Counted from the stretch's first letter, positions 11,363 to 23,845 are shown. The stretch is DNA of 39,066 nt from Kalaharituber pfeilii (GCA_015179045.1 WHUZ01000189.1:1-39066); one strand, 5' to 3'. Numbers and translations are program-made. Notes: generated from the sequence alone by a model not told the origin.

Positions 11363-14300
11363 TCCACATGGTAGTCTTGTTCTGCTCCGATCAAGTTTCT
11401 GCCGTTACTGATTTGAGCAATTTCCTGAAGAGAGATTTCCTAGCGGCATCCCGTCCCGTCTCACATGAGGTGTGTATGCACATATGCATATACAAAGATA
11501 TGCGAATGCAAGCTTATGTCTGGTGCAAAGTATACCATGTGCAATACAGCTGCTTGCACTACAGTACGCGTATGTACTCGAGTACATCACGCCCCTGGTG
11601 TACAGTAGACCGGATAAACTCAGGCTGTTGGCGTAACGAAAAGCCCCCACTGCATCCAAGAAAGAAAGTTATTAGTGACTTGTTCAGAATCCGAAAACCC
11701 AGGCTCCACAGACCAGACCAAGGAAATTAACAGAACACTGGAGGACTGAGCAGTTCCTCAGCGAAGGTGCTCTGCTTCCTATAATACCTACTGAAGCATC
11801 ACAACGACAGATCTTGCCATATTGAACAATTAACGGGAAAGGGACTGCTGATCTTGTGCCGACGTACTAATCGACCCTTCTCATATGCCCTCCCGTTGAT
11901 GCTTGCATCCCGTACAAGAATAATTATACACATGCAGGCATCAAGGACACAAGATGCATGTGCATACCGAAGAAGTTGAGTGTGTGTGTGCGTATGCGTG
12001 TGTGGAGGGGTGGAGGCGGGGATAGGAGGGTAAAGGATACGTACGTTGTAGCATTCATCCAGCATCCATGATCCATAGCATAACTGATCGACGTATACCC
12101 TCCATTTGCACACTCTACGTAGTCTCAGAGAGAGAAGTGCGAACGATGTGATCTAGGACGGGCATCCAAGGGCGGCACCGGTGGCTCCAGCTGAGCAACA
12201 CGATAAAATCGCCCTCGCTTCAAACTTGGGGCATCTCGAACGGTGTGTCGGTCAGGAAAGGTCGACGGGGCCAAGGGGGAGGTGCTGGGGGGGGGGGGGA
12301 AGGGGAGGTTGCAGGGAAGACCTGAATGCTGGCGGTGGGGGGCGTGGGCGAAGGAGTGCAGGAGGGGCTGGAGGGGGCATGAGAAAGGGCCGTCTCATGG
12401 GTGTGGGGGGAGATGGCGGGTTGTGGGCGTGGGCGAGCAGTTCACATAGAGCTGCTGGGGCAGCGCGGGCGGCTCCAGCGCGAGCACGCGGGCAGAGGCG
12501 CAGCCGGCCCAGCCGCTGCTTTCAGACACCGGGCCGTGCTGCTTAGGCGCCGGCGTATTTCTTCGCACGCCCACGGCCCGCACAGCTGCGTCGCACCACA
12601 GCACGCATAGCACCTTCATGTGGCAAATAGGATGCTGCGATCCTCTCCCGCCTATCACCACCCGCCCGGCTCGGCAGCACAGCGCCCTTTGAACGAAAGA
12701 TAAAAATAAGAGTAGCAAAGTATCAGTGGCTGCAGACGAGAGACTCCCAGCTGACCGCACGCACGAACGAAACAGGCACAGCAACAGCGATCACCTAGTC
12801 TCGTTGCACGATACCCTGCCCATGCGTCTGCCCTGCCCGCCGAAGTACAGTAGCACAGCAGCACACCCGGCCGCCAAGACGACCAGCGCAGGCCAGTCGG
12901 ATAAGTGCCCCACCCAGACCCTACGCCATGTAGCCGTTGGGCAAAATCTCCCCATCTCCTGCAGTCAACATAGGTATATCATACAATGCTGGATGCCACG
13001 CAAAGCCGTGACAAGGCCAAAATGCAATTTCCACACAAGGAGTTTGACTTCTGGGTCTCGCATGCTACATCGCATACGCAGCTCGCTCGTCATCTGGCTG
13101 AGCCTAACATCCGGGCCTTCAGGGTCGTGAATGCTGCTCTTGCGCGCTTGCTCTTTTACCGGAGCAGGGCTGAGGTCGGCAGCAGGCTATTCTGATTTTA
13201 GGATACGGTCCGACGCTCTCTGCATAACCATCAAGCTCTGCAATTCAACTAGACCCTAGACAAGTCTGGGTTTCGGGCTTAGTGTGAGACTAGGGTTGCC
13301 CTGCTATCTTCACAGAAATTTTTTGTTTTTATTATTATTTTTATCTTTTAAAAAAAAGCAACATCGATAAAAAAAATATCCGATAGACTCTACTGCGCAC
13401 ACAACGGCACAATCCTGCCCTCGAAATTGGGTTCATGCCAGACTCTGGGATCATGCTTACCGGGGGCACATGCCTCTCAGATCTAATTTCGAAACTTCGA
13501 AACCTCACCACTTATTTTTCCAAGAGCCGACTGCTTAAACGAGGAAGTTAAAGTTCTTCCAAAGGGCGAGAGTTTGAGCTCAAAAAAAGCGTGGACCGCT
13601 AAGTAGGAAAGCGGTTCGAGACTGGCAGGAAGGCAGGCAGGAACCAAAGCAAGGCATTTCACTAAGTAATCCCGTCCAGTCCAGAATGATTAGTAGCGCA
13701 CCTGCACGCAAATCAATCGAAGTCAACAAGGGAATAGTTAGTACATCCGTATATATATCTGTATATTAAACATCATCTCGGAAGGAGATTTAATGCTCAC
13801 CTACATGTAGACTACTTAAACTTTCAATATTTGATTTGATAGATATCCGCCCTTCCGCAGAACAGCCTAGACCAGAGTAGGCGCAACTAACCACTGGTGC
13901 AGTGCAAGTGAGTTCAAGCCTCTGTCACATTCCTAAAGTAAAACAAAGTGGGCTGCCCAGGGTCTGTTTGATAGGTTGTCGCTGTCGCAAGATTTACATT
14001 AGCCTGGTTGGATTGACATGCAGGACGGTAGGACAGACGCGGAACTGTCAACACTTGTAATTATGATTAAGTCTCTTGATGTTAGATTTCTCTCCAGTCA
14101 ACATGATTGGTCTGCCAATCACAGCGCAATCAATCAATGCAGTGTCACATCCAATAGAAGGACAATGCTGTGCGCAAGTATGTCGGCGCTGCTGGACACC
14201 GCTCCTAAGTTTCCAGCATCCTTTTTTGAGCCACCTTGTACCGTTATAGGAGATGGAGATTGTGGGACAAGAGATGCACGGCTGTGTGGCCTGCCTAAGG

Positions 14301-17300
14301 TGTTGCAGGAAATGTCCAGTGGAGTCTCATGCACTTTCCTGTATTCCTTCTCGTTGGCTGATTCCGTGCAATAGGCTGTAGCTTATGTCCCTTGATCATT
14401 CCGACATTTAGCCTTACACAGCCATTCTCCTATAAAATCAAAATCAAGAAGACTGCTCAAAAGGATAAGGCAGTTGAGGAGTACAACAATTTGCATCTGT
14501 TACACGTGTTTTGAACGTTAAGCCTCCACCACAGCTCGCACAGCAGCACTGGCATGGGGAGGATCACTGTGGGAGGGCGACCGATGGCTAGAAAGAGACT
14601 GTCCCAATTGAATTTACACCTGACAGATTTCCAGGCTTTACTTTCGTCTTAGTATTTTAACATTTTCTTGATTTTTTTTAGATTAGGCGTAATGCGGCCC
14701 CTCCCCAGGTTCAAACTCAGCCGTCTGCACTGCTGAAATCAGTCCATTTTAATTTTCTATGAATGAGAATGGTCTTGAAGAAAAAGCAAGCATTAAAAAA
14801 AAAAAAACGGGACTAGAAAAAGAAAGGTGAAAAAGTGAAAAATGACAGCGCGCCGCATCTCCATCATCGCGTCTTTCATAATATCACCTGCACAATCGTC
14901 ACTAATAGTTGTTGCATGTAAGCAAGGCTCAATGTTGGCAGGTGCATCACCAATCCTATGCGCTTCCAGCCCTGAAACCCCAAAACCGAAACAGTCCAGC
15001 AGTTGATGTTCTCATAGAATCAGCCGTTATACATGGGGTTCACAATGAGCCGCTACAGGACTCTGGGTAAAGCGCATCCCCTGCTTCTCAAACAACTTCA
15101 ATCTCCCCTCAAGCCTTTGACCTCACCCATGTACTCTACTTTGACTCCGACATAATGCCCGTTCACGTTCCTGAAAACAGTTAACGTTACTCAAGCACCT
15201 CGCAGGGCGCATGCATGCATGTCATGCAGCGCACGGACACAATCAGTACTTTGTGAGATGATGGCATGATGCTGATTAGCCATTCGCTTTTTAACTACTT
15301 AATTCACGATATATTGAAGATTGATATGCATGTATCATAGGCGACATCATGGCTTCGAACCTCTAACGTGCCGAGGACCTCCTGCTTCTTCTGCGCCAGT
15401 GGATCCTCACAATTCTGCGACATCCTAGATCCACATCGTCATTACTACTTCCCGCTCTGCGCAGTGGCCCCAGCTTCGAGTCGTCATTCGGCACAGATGG
15501 AGATCCGGTTGCGCAAATACCTATGGTAACCACTATGGCAACCAAGCCTCGCTTCCCCTCTCACTCGCTTAAGTTAATATCAAGAGTATTAACCCTGAGT
15601 GGTAGTTATAGCCCAAGGAGACACAACGTGGATCAACCAAGGATGCATTTTGTCTCAGCCTGTCTTACCCTCCCACCACTATCACCTCACATTCACCTTA
15701 CCCTTGGAAGTTGCGTAATATGCATAAATTCACAAAGTACAGTACATTCTTCTAGAAGCATTCGAAGACCTCGACATCCTATGCATATCGAGGTCAATGC
15801 GACTGACGGTTGGCTTGATTACCCTACCAATATACACACCTCAAATTACAACCTGCCTACATAATACCAGTAGCCAGACGACACAGAGGTAGTAGTTCAC
15901 TCAATTGGCATACTTTTCCTAACCCATCCATGCAAACAGGCATCGAAATGTAGAAATTCTTCTTCCCACAGCGCGTGATCCCTCATGATGTGTGGAAAGC
16001 CGACACCCTAGCTGGCTGACTGGAGCTGAAGCTGGTTTATCCCTGATTGATTCCGATGAGACTTGGAAATTCCAATTGTTACAGAAACTGGGTTTGTTCG
16101 CAGCGAACATCGAAGTACCTGTACTAATGATCCTTGGGGGTACCTATCGATACCGACAATGTTATCGATATAAAGAAGGATATGGATGAGCGTAAAGTAC
16201 ATGTATATATACATGGAATAGACCCCTTGAGACTTGAATCGTGCAGCTAGATGTAACTGGATGAGCCCTATACCTGCGGTAGCCTTCCACACTCATATAT
16301 GTACACCCTCACACCATCTATTATTCATACGAACACATTGCATATATACCCCGTTGTATATCTTGCATGGCCAGCGCCGACTACGACATAATAAGCTACT
16401 CCTGCTATTGCTGCTCCCAGGTCCACTGCTTCAATCTTCTGTAAAGGAACCGCGATATTCATTTTTCAAATTCTCATGTTTATGAACAAGTGAAGTGTAT
16501 GGGAACTAGACTAGAATTCTGTAAGTACAGTTTTAGGTGAGATTGGGTATGCTGATACTTGGAAATGTATTAAGGGCTATGCGCCGATGGACCATGCTCG
16601 AGCTCATCCATGGACCATAGTCATCCGTCCCACTGCTCGGTCAAAAGAAACGTGCCACACAATGAACATGAAAAATAAGGATAGCAATTTAAAGAAATAA
16701 ATCTATCAACAATCACCGTTCATAAAGTACTAGTACGTCTTACATTGTCATTCATACCCAACGGCTAATAAGTGAAAGTACCAGCGCCTGTATCAAAAGC
16801 TTACCAACACGTAACTAACGGTGCTCATTCTCTATTTCAAAACCCCTCCCCAGAACTCCACCCCCTCCCTCTGCCAGGAGATGGCCCATCCTGGGCCTGG
16901 TCACACATCAACCCAGGGGTACTCTACTTAAAGCACCACTCCTACTCTAACTCACCCGGTCCAAGATCCATGTTCCCGCCCTAAAAAACGTAAATTGCTA
17001 AATTGTTTTATATGGTAAATTGGTTGATCACACAGCGCACGCGACGTTATCGATATAGTTATCATGCTCGAGATTTGGTTCCGAAGGTTGAAGTGGGAAA
17101 AAAGACTGCAGAGTTAGTTAGACTAAGACACTTCGTTCCTTAAATTAGATAGATTACGTTGAGGTATTGAGTGGTAATACAGGCTCGATTCAAATTGACG
17201 TCCAAAAGGAACTGAGCTATCTTCAATGAACCAGAAAGCAAAGTAAAACGCCTAGAACTAATGCTTGCAAAAACGTACAGAAATAACCATTATGTAAACA

Positions 17301-17747
17301 AAAACAATGGAATAAAAATGAAAATGAAGTAAGCAATAGAAGACGCAAGTGCCACTACTAATACACGGACTATCCATCGTGAAGTACAAGGGAAAGGTAT
17401 AAAAAGAAGATAAATCACAAGGAAGCCTCATCTATATCAATCAAATAGATGAAAAGATGCATTCATGCTTCTTTTTTTCTTTCGACCCCTTCCACAGACA
17501 TTCACCACTCGGGAAACGACAACTAAAACCCCACACTGCATAAACCTTATTTATTCATTACTTGTCATCCACTCAACCTCTGCGTGAATGGACATCCTGA
17601 TTCTCAGCCGCCGTTGCATGTCGCACTGGATCAAAAAAAGAAGTTTTCTAGAAACCAAAGATGCCTGCACGAGTCCTACCACAGTCTCCTCAACATAACA
17701 TCATCATTACATTATATTTATTGTTATAGATGTGATGATTAGGGCTC

Positions 17748-20558
17748 TTAGCTCGTAACAGCATTCTCAATCCGACGTAGCTTCATCTCTGGTTGGTTAT
17801 GACTTAGATTGGCGATATTTTCGATACGTTGTTGTGGCTGCTGCTGTTGCTGCTGCTGTTGCGGTTGTTCGGGCTTCTTCTCCGCTGGCGCTATGGCCAC
17901 AGAAGCTTCCGTGGAAGCTTCCCGTCCCCTAGCTCCGGAATTTTCCCCGGATACTAGGGAGGCCACTGATGACGGAGCGGATGCCGCTCGCTTCTCCCAG
18001 ATTGATGATTCGGGGCTGTATCAGGTGCAGTAGACATCCTTTCTCTGTCCCTTCCTGCGCTGTACAGACTCTCTTCCAGTTTGATCCGTTTGGCTTCCTG
18101 TTCACTCTCTTCAATCTCGAACAACATCTCGAGCTCATTTCGGTCTTCATCAGGGGTATCCACAAATTTGTTAAACAGGTGGAAACGGTCCCTTGAGGCT
18201 ATTCGTAATGCCCTCCAGACTTTACTAGCCTTGGAGGTTGCTGCTGTTTCCGCCTGGTCAGGCCGCAACGAATCGGCAATTTCTTCTTCGTCCTTCTTGA
18301 TGAGAGGTCGGAACGACTCGGGAGTTGGAAGCACATGCCTGCAAAATACCATAGCAGGGATTTATCGCATTAGTGCATGGGGTTCTGGAAAGGAGTTGCA
18401 AAACAACTAGGCGAACATGAAAATGAGCAAACATGGAAAACAGCGACCCTACCTTTCCTTTCTCTTTAAGCCTTCAAGTCCCGGGTTTTTACTGGCTTCT
18501 TTCCACAGACGGCCTAGTGCTGGGGCGCCCATTGCATGGGGATATGGTCTGGTCGGCCGACACAACTCCATTGCCCTTCCCACGCTCCGCTTAATCTCTT
18601 CTTCCGGAACCGGCCTTTTTTCGAAGCTGAGACAATTTTCTGCTTTCCATTGTACCCAGTTCTTGTCACGTGTGAGAATCGTTTCAACAAGTCTCATGAA
18701 TAGCCTGCCTTCGAAATTGGGCTGAAGATATTCGCTTATCAAAGCACGAGTTTTGATTGCCCATTTTTCCTATGCACGACAACATATGTTTTCCTAGAAC
18801 GTTAGAGACTTCGGCATAAAGCAGTGATTGACTAGTTGCTTTTGAATCTCCATCTGACGATAAGGTGGGAAATGTGTAGGGGTGGGCAGGTTTACGTACA
18901 TCCTCAGGGGATAAGGTAAAGGAAAATTGTACAGCTTTGTTGGGTGAGGGTATATCGGCCCATCGTTCCTTTGCCGCCGGGGTTAATGATAGGAGAAAGT
19001 CGATCAGAATGAGGGCTTGCACAAGGACGTGACGCCTGAAAGTTAAGTCGCTTAGCTGCAGGATACCGGAACATTGTTAGCAAGAGAGAAACCTGTTGGT
19101 AGGGTATGACACGCAAGTGTGTCCGGAAAGATTCATGCAGGCAATCAGAAGGGTGTGCTCAGCTCTGTGAGGGTGTGGCAATATAACCACTATTGCTCAA
19201 TATTTGATCACCAGGGAATGGCAAAGAAAGGCAAAGAGGGGGAACACTACCTCTAATTCGAAGAGCTCCCGGCTAGTAAGATACTTGGGATTGAAGTGTG
19301 CTGCCAGATCCTCATCCGAACCCCGTTTCCTCTTCTCACCAGCCGCACCAGTAGCGGCACCTCTTCCCCTCGCCTCATCTGCATTCCTTGCTGCCGCCCC
19401 TGCTTGCTCTGCTCCTCATCAACGGCCTTAAATTTGGCCATGGTGGCCGCTAGTCCTGCCTTGAATGTTTCAAATGACTCCTTCAGAAACAACTTGGTTG
19501 GATTGGAAAAGTAGTTCTGCAATGCCCAAAAAATGGGGTACAGGGCATCCGCACTGAGCACCTCTTGGTCCACTTTTTGCTGCTGAGAGGCGGGTGTTTC
19601 AAAGGTGACTGCCTTGCCTACTTTTGTCGAGTCATCCGTCGATTTAGCTTCCTCTTCCCTAACAACATCGCCTCCCTCAGCCATTCCCGTCACACCAATT
19701 TCCTGATCAACGTCCATTTTTTCGTCATTTATCGCAGGAGGAATCTGATCAAACGAGGTAGTGTTTTCCACATTGAACTCTCCTCGAAGATTGACACCGC
19801 TCCTCTCTCCTAGTATGAAACTTTTTGAGAGGAAGATCAAGATCCGCCCGCAGAAGATTGTATCCTCAGCTTTGGACAGCCTGCGGAGAAGTTCATTACA
19901 TAGCCGTAACAGCACTGGACCTTTGCCCTTCGTCCCATCCATTTCCTTGAGGTCCCCGTAACCTATCAGCCGATGTGTATTGTGGATGTAAATTCTGACG
20001 GAAGCTTACTGTTGTTAATCGTTCTACTCGAGACTCGAGATATTCAAAGAGTCGCTGACAGCTATCGATGGTCTGGGAATCGAATAAGTCTTCAATGAGC
20101 AGGAACGGTAGAGCAACATCTGTGAGTTCTGCTCTCAGAGTTAAAATTTAATTCGTCACCAATCTTGTATGTTGGGAGCATACCTAGTTCAGTGAGGACC
20201 AATGCAAGGTCCAGTAAGTTACAAAATGAAGAGAATCTTTCCTCGGAGGCAGGTTCGATCTGAGGCTCGGTAAGCCGATGCACATGGTTGCAGGAACATC
20301 GCAAGCCGGGAAAGGAGTGCCTACAGCTATATCATATAGTATCGACTTTGTAGCGCACTCTAGCAGCACCTTGAAATCGTGTGACGGACATAGCTCTGGA
20401 AGTTGTCGAATGGTGCCGTCGAAGTGGTCTTTGGTGAGTTGAGGCTCAATCGCTACAACGCCATATTTCTCCCGTACTGTCTGCAGCAGGCTGCGTATAA
20501 TATGCTTTAGCTTGTCTAGAGCGTTGATGGCGGTATTCTCTGGCATGACTGGAGCCAT
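17748..20558 (-). CDS. HPR1: THO complex subunit 1 (Hpr1/THOC1), with an apparent frameshift in exon 4
   Basis: Seen: exons 20558-20325, 20259-20184, 20119-20010, 19945-19251, 19055-18900, 18769-18453, 18338-18066 and probably 18015-17748. The protein would be about 709 aa if the frame of exon 4 (695 nt) were continuous. Recognised stretches: LLIEDLFDSQTIDSCQRLF, LLRLCNELLRRLSKAEDTIF, CGRILIFLSKSF, VNLRGEFNVEN, FNPKYLTSRELFELE and FRRHVLVQALILIDFLLSL, all matching the THOC1 core in order. Known: THO couples transcription elongation to mRNP assembly and export with TREX and limits R-loops. Exon 4 changes frame between about 19402 and 19425, consistent with one missing base. The last intron (18065-18016, 50 nt, weak GTACAG donor) is chosen because it opens a Gln-rich tail (PEQPQQ and further Q) to a TAA at 17748; without it the frame stops at about 17954. 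First ATG of the frame is 20558; the frame upstream has no ATG. Confidence 0.88.
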
Positions 20559-21013
20559 GGCCAATCTGGACCGCGGCAGTCCTGGTGGGGTGGTTTTGAT
20601 AGTGAAGTAACGGCGATGGCGACAGGTAAATCGTGGGAGCCGAGGGGAGTTTGGTTTCGTCAAAGGGAGTTCGGGGAGTTCAGAGTTGGTAACGCGCTGC
20701 TGCGCTGCTCTTCCATTGTGCCGCCGACAATGGAAAGCGAATCGGCCGGCGCCAAGCCTTGGAGCGCGCCGTCTCGGCACGTCTGCTTAGTCACCAAGCA
20801 TCGTCACGTGAAGTCTTGGCATGGATCAATCAATTTCACACACATGACGAGCCTCGTTACCACAGTTTGCTACCCAGAGGCGCAATTGCAGCACTACAAG
20901 GTCCCGGTACTACCTACAACGGGGTGTGCCGGAGCCGGCTTGCACATTCATGCCTCCCGCCCGCTCAACAAGCTTTCAATAGTGTCCCAACTGACAGCGG
21001 CCTAGGGCTCCTG
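20559..21013. other. Intergenic region between thioesterase gene and HPR1
   Basis: Roughly 455 bases separating two genes read in the same direction. It must hold the thioesterase 3' UTR and the HPR1 promoter. I see no gene; frames seen here lack an ATG in the HPR1 frame and have no recognisable content. Confidence 0.6.
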
Positions 21014-22242
21014 CTATGAAGACTTGGATACTTCGTCAACAGCATTTCGCTCGTCACCCCACGCTGCACGAATATACCTGTCGATTCAACCCGCATTAGG
21101 CCTCACTCCCACAGCTGATCGAAACATGAGAGAAACTTACTTTGTGTGGCTTCCCCTTGCTACCAGCTCGTTGGCCTCGTTATGGAATGTGATATTGGTG
21201 AACGCCAATGCCTTCCCAACTAGATCCACAGCCGTCTTAGCAATTCAAAGCTGATGAGAGATTTTGCGTTTTGCTGCTGTGCAGCTGCAGAAGGCTTGAT
21301 GTTACACCTGCATTGCTAGGAGTATCATACTCACACTTCTGACAGATAGATTCCTGCCCACATTCGTCAGCCTCAGGGAATCATCAGGAGAACTGCATAC
21401 AGAGTATCAAGCCAGTACTCACAGCACGGATCTTCTCCCCCACCTTCCCGCCAGAACTGAGATAGGTCACTTGAGGTAGGACATCCGTTAGCGACAGTTA
21501 CCGTAGGCTAGTCACAAACAACTACGGACGAATACCATTTAGGTCAGTTGATACGCCAGTGGAAAACAATCCTTTGGAAGCTACGGCCAAGGAGCCGCCT
21601 AGGTCCACTGAATAGAGCTGCATTAGCCGTCGATTTGAAACAAGTTGTTTGCCTTGCAGCCTGCATACCCATTGACGCAATTGTTCCTCCATGTAGTATC
21701 CCGAGTCTGTTCTGCACAAGCCTTTAGCCGTGTTTGTTTATTGTCAAGTTGCTTCATACTGTGTGGTATTTCTCAATCTCTAGCTCAAATTTCACCTTTC
21801 CCGGCTCCACATCGGTAATTTTGAGCTGCAGCAAATGGCGCAATGAAAGCAGCAGAATAGCGTCAGCAATCCTGGTATGTTAATGGGTCCGTGATACTTC
21901 TAGAGCCAAGCTGTGACATGAATGTCGCCAAAACTTGACGTGCTACCCTTCGCTTACATTATGCAGTAGCCTCCTAAAATACAATTAGTGTTGCTTGTCA
22001 CAGACACAATTGAGGAAGCAAAGGCTGATCATAAGGGTATTCTGAGGTGGGCCTCAAACGCCCTCGGAAATGCACAATATTCCGATGTAAGGCACGAGAA
22101 ATTTACCCTTCCAGTCCGCTTGTCTCCAAGAACGATGCCCACTGTAGGCGTTAAATGCATGTGTCAGAGATAATCTCGGCTATACGTCATATGGAGGGCA
22201 ACGGAGACATACCACAGAACGAACGAAGCGAGCAGCAGTCAT
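21014..22242 (-). CDS. Hotdog acyl-CoA thioesterase, ACOT13/THEM2-like, 9 exons
   Basis: Seen: exons 22242-22213, 22141-22107, 21973-21958, 21825-21760, 21711-21669, 21607-21536, 21469-21423, 21235-21141 and 21077-21014 join with matching phases to 155 aa ending in TAG. Every intron is GT-AG (48-187 nt). The product begins MTAARFVRSV and shows VEPGKVKFELEIEKYHTNRL, then HGGTIASMVDLGGSLAVAS, TGVSTDLNVTYLSSGGKVG, GKALAFTNITFHNE and ARGSHTKYI, which is a single 4HBT hotdog domain. Known: human ACOT13 uses Asn50, Gly57, Asp65 and Ser83; the model puts N50, H56-G57, D65 and S83 at the same numbers. Members hydrolyse medium and long-chain acyl-CoA as tetramers, in mitochondria or cytosol. Upstream frame lacks an ATG, so 22242 is the likely start. 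Exon 3 is only 16 nt. The N-terminal exons rest on phase and motif fit rather than transcript data. Confidence 0.9.
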
Positions 22243-23354
22243 TGGAGGTGACAGATTGCACGTGGGTTGAATATGGTTCGGGCAAAGTGTTGCGCAGTAT
22301 GATTGGGGTTGATGTGGGCCGACGGTTTCAATAAACAGAGTCGCCAAGAGCGTTTTCAAACGGTGGACTAACAAAAGATGTTCAGACAGGGCTACAGAAT
22401 AGGCTACTGCGGGGCCCACAGGGGACTGAGAGGTTGGGGATCCGATTGACACGAGGCTCCAATTGCGTCGCCGTCAGTGGGCGCATGCATAAATTGTTTG
22501 AGGAGCTTGAGATGGGCCCGTCAACTGCCACCGCCGCGTGCGGATTCCACATGGCTGTGGGGCATCCAGGTTGTTTTGAAACCACCAAGCGATTGCACTT
22601 TGCGAAGTTTCACAGCCTGGTCTCTGGGCTTTCTGCTTCAGCTATAAACACAAAGAAGAAAAAGGGCGCCGTCTCGATATCATGCCATTGTGTCGGGAGA
22701 TACACGTCTCCATGGGTTGGTAGGTGTCAAAGAGGCGCGCTAAACAAGCTCATGAGATGAGGATTCGATGGCACGAGAATCGCATCTTGAAATGAATCCT
22801 TGTTGTGCGATGACGGAGAACAGATATGATAGCTAGAGTAACGCCAGCGTGTAGTAAGTCACATATGACAGTCAATCTCCGCCTCTTGATGATTGAGACA
22901 GAGCCGGGCAAAGCTTCCTGCTAGAGGTAGACGGAAGCAATCTTCGAGAAACTACCAACGGTACACTTCCAGCACCCGAGACCGTATCTACAATCGCGGC
23001 ACCAGGCGGTGATGAATGTTTCATACTCCGTACATGAATGCCCACTGGTCTCGTCAGCCAAGATTTATTGGAACGCGCACTGAAGCGTCAAGAATCCAGC
23101 TGAGGCTTATCTGTCGTGACAGAATAAAATAACCTATCATCACGTGCACCCTACGGCAATTACTGTGCAGGAGAGAAACGCTTCAAAGCTGCCACTCTTC
23201 CCGTGTTCCCTCGACCACGTGCCCTAAAACGGCCGAGTCGATCCTAGCGTGTGAAGCCTTGCACTATGATATATTCCACCCCTACCCGTTCCAAGGTACG
23301 GTGCGGTCCACGTCTTGTCAGCATGTCGGGATCCCCTGAGAAGTTTCCAATATC
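22243..23354. other. Region without a recognisable gene
   Basis: Upstream of the thioesterase start. A plus-strand frame at 22434-22760 (108 codons) has no recognisable domain and no supporting neighbours. The stretch probably contains the thioesterase promoter. Nothing else could be supported. Confidence 0.5.
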
Positions 23355-23627
23355 TCAATATCTAAGGGTTTCGACAACGTCATTCATCCAATAGCTTATA
23401 GAGACCAAGCTTTTTTCGGCGGACCCGAGCTGAATGACAATACCCCTCACAGGATCTGCCTCAAAACGTCTTTCGTCGGCTGTAACAGCAATCATGTACC
23501 ACTCTCGCCATCTTTCGCCGCATGCTTCCACCTTTAGTTTAGTATCTTCATTCCAGAAACGTCCTTTGGTCCGTAGTGAAGTCACCGCAAGAGGTGTGCC
23601 GGGGAATGAAGACAACCTGGCGGACAT
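23355..23627 (-). CDS. Hypothetical coding fragment, unidentified
   Basis: A 90-codon frame beginning with ATG at 23627 and ending in TGA at 23355. Its residue make-up looks like a folded protein (WNEDTKLKVEACGERWREWY, then MIAVTADERRF, then SISYWMNDVVETLRY), unlike the low-complexity frames elsewhere. I do not recognise the family. Just upstream on the same strand, 23813-23643 is open in one frame with protein-like sequence (LADIPHFLYNPVPSVLSNVV, later HVIDIGPS), and it ends at a TAA 12 bases before this ATG. A shift of frame near 23670 would instead read SIAMTKLFAKDAP. The pieces may be exons of one intron-containing gene or parts of a decaying one. I give no function. Confidence 0.4.
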   Translation of the reverse strand: MSARLSSFPGTPLAVTSLRTKGRFWNEDTKLKVEACGERWREWYMIAVTADERRFEADPVRGIVIQLGSAEKSLVSISYWMNDVVETLRY

Positions 23628-23642
23628 GGTGCATCCTTAGCA

Positions 23643-23813
23643 AAGAGCTTGGTCATGGCAATGCTCTGCCCCTGAAGGACCAATATCGATAACATGCACC
23701 CTCAACAATTGGGTAAATCCGGAAAGCGCCTGTTGAGTGTGGTGGAACACATATGACACCACATTAGACAGCACTGATGGGACTGGGTTATACAGAAAAT
23801 GAGGAATATCCGC
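23643..23813 (-). CDS. Hypothetical exon or gene fragment, unidentified
   Basis: About 56 codons open on the minus strand directly after a possible acceptor (GTGTAG) and ending at TAA. It reads LADIPHFLYNPV, later FHHTQQALSGFTQLL and HVIDIGPSG. No ATG begins it, so it is either an internal exon or a fragment. The region just after it, in a different frame, also looks coding, which suggests a frameshift or a missed splice. No family recognised. Confidence 0.3.
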
Positions 23814-23845
23814 AAGCTACACATCATCACTGAGAAAGAGGATCG

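Larger units (their letters stand above)
8668..17747. other. Long region without a supportable gene
   Basis: About 9 kb upstream of the homeobox gene and downstream of the HPR1 gene. Frames of 60-215 codons occur, but I recognise no domain in them, their composition is unlike coding DNA, and no chain of exons with matching phases emerged. The part next to 8667 should hold the homeobox promoter and the part next to 17748 the HPR1 3' UTR. Low-complexity features: the G-tract array at 8957-8983, an A run with AAT repeats at 11314-11362, G runs near 12287-12320 and GC-rich sequence at 12280-12560. A long regulatory upstream region or a non-coding RNA is possible but nothing shows it. Confidence 0.5.

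Noticed and set aside
15340..15430. Possible minus-strand tRNA with GGTTCGAAGCC box B
   Set aside because: The bases around the loop do not form a T stem, and no acceptor stem or A box could be matched.
19390..19440. A small intron in HPR1 exon 4 starting at the GTTGAT near 19423
   Set aside because: It would be only about 51 nt with a poor donor and no branch site, and it would remove the conserved VDEE residues. A one-base shift is simpler.
20559..20780. Longer HPR1 N-terminus starting at 20780
   Set aside because: The codon there is GTG and there is no ATG before 20558 in this frame.
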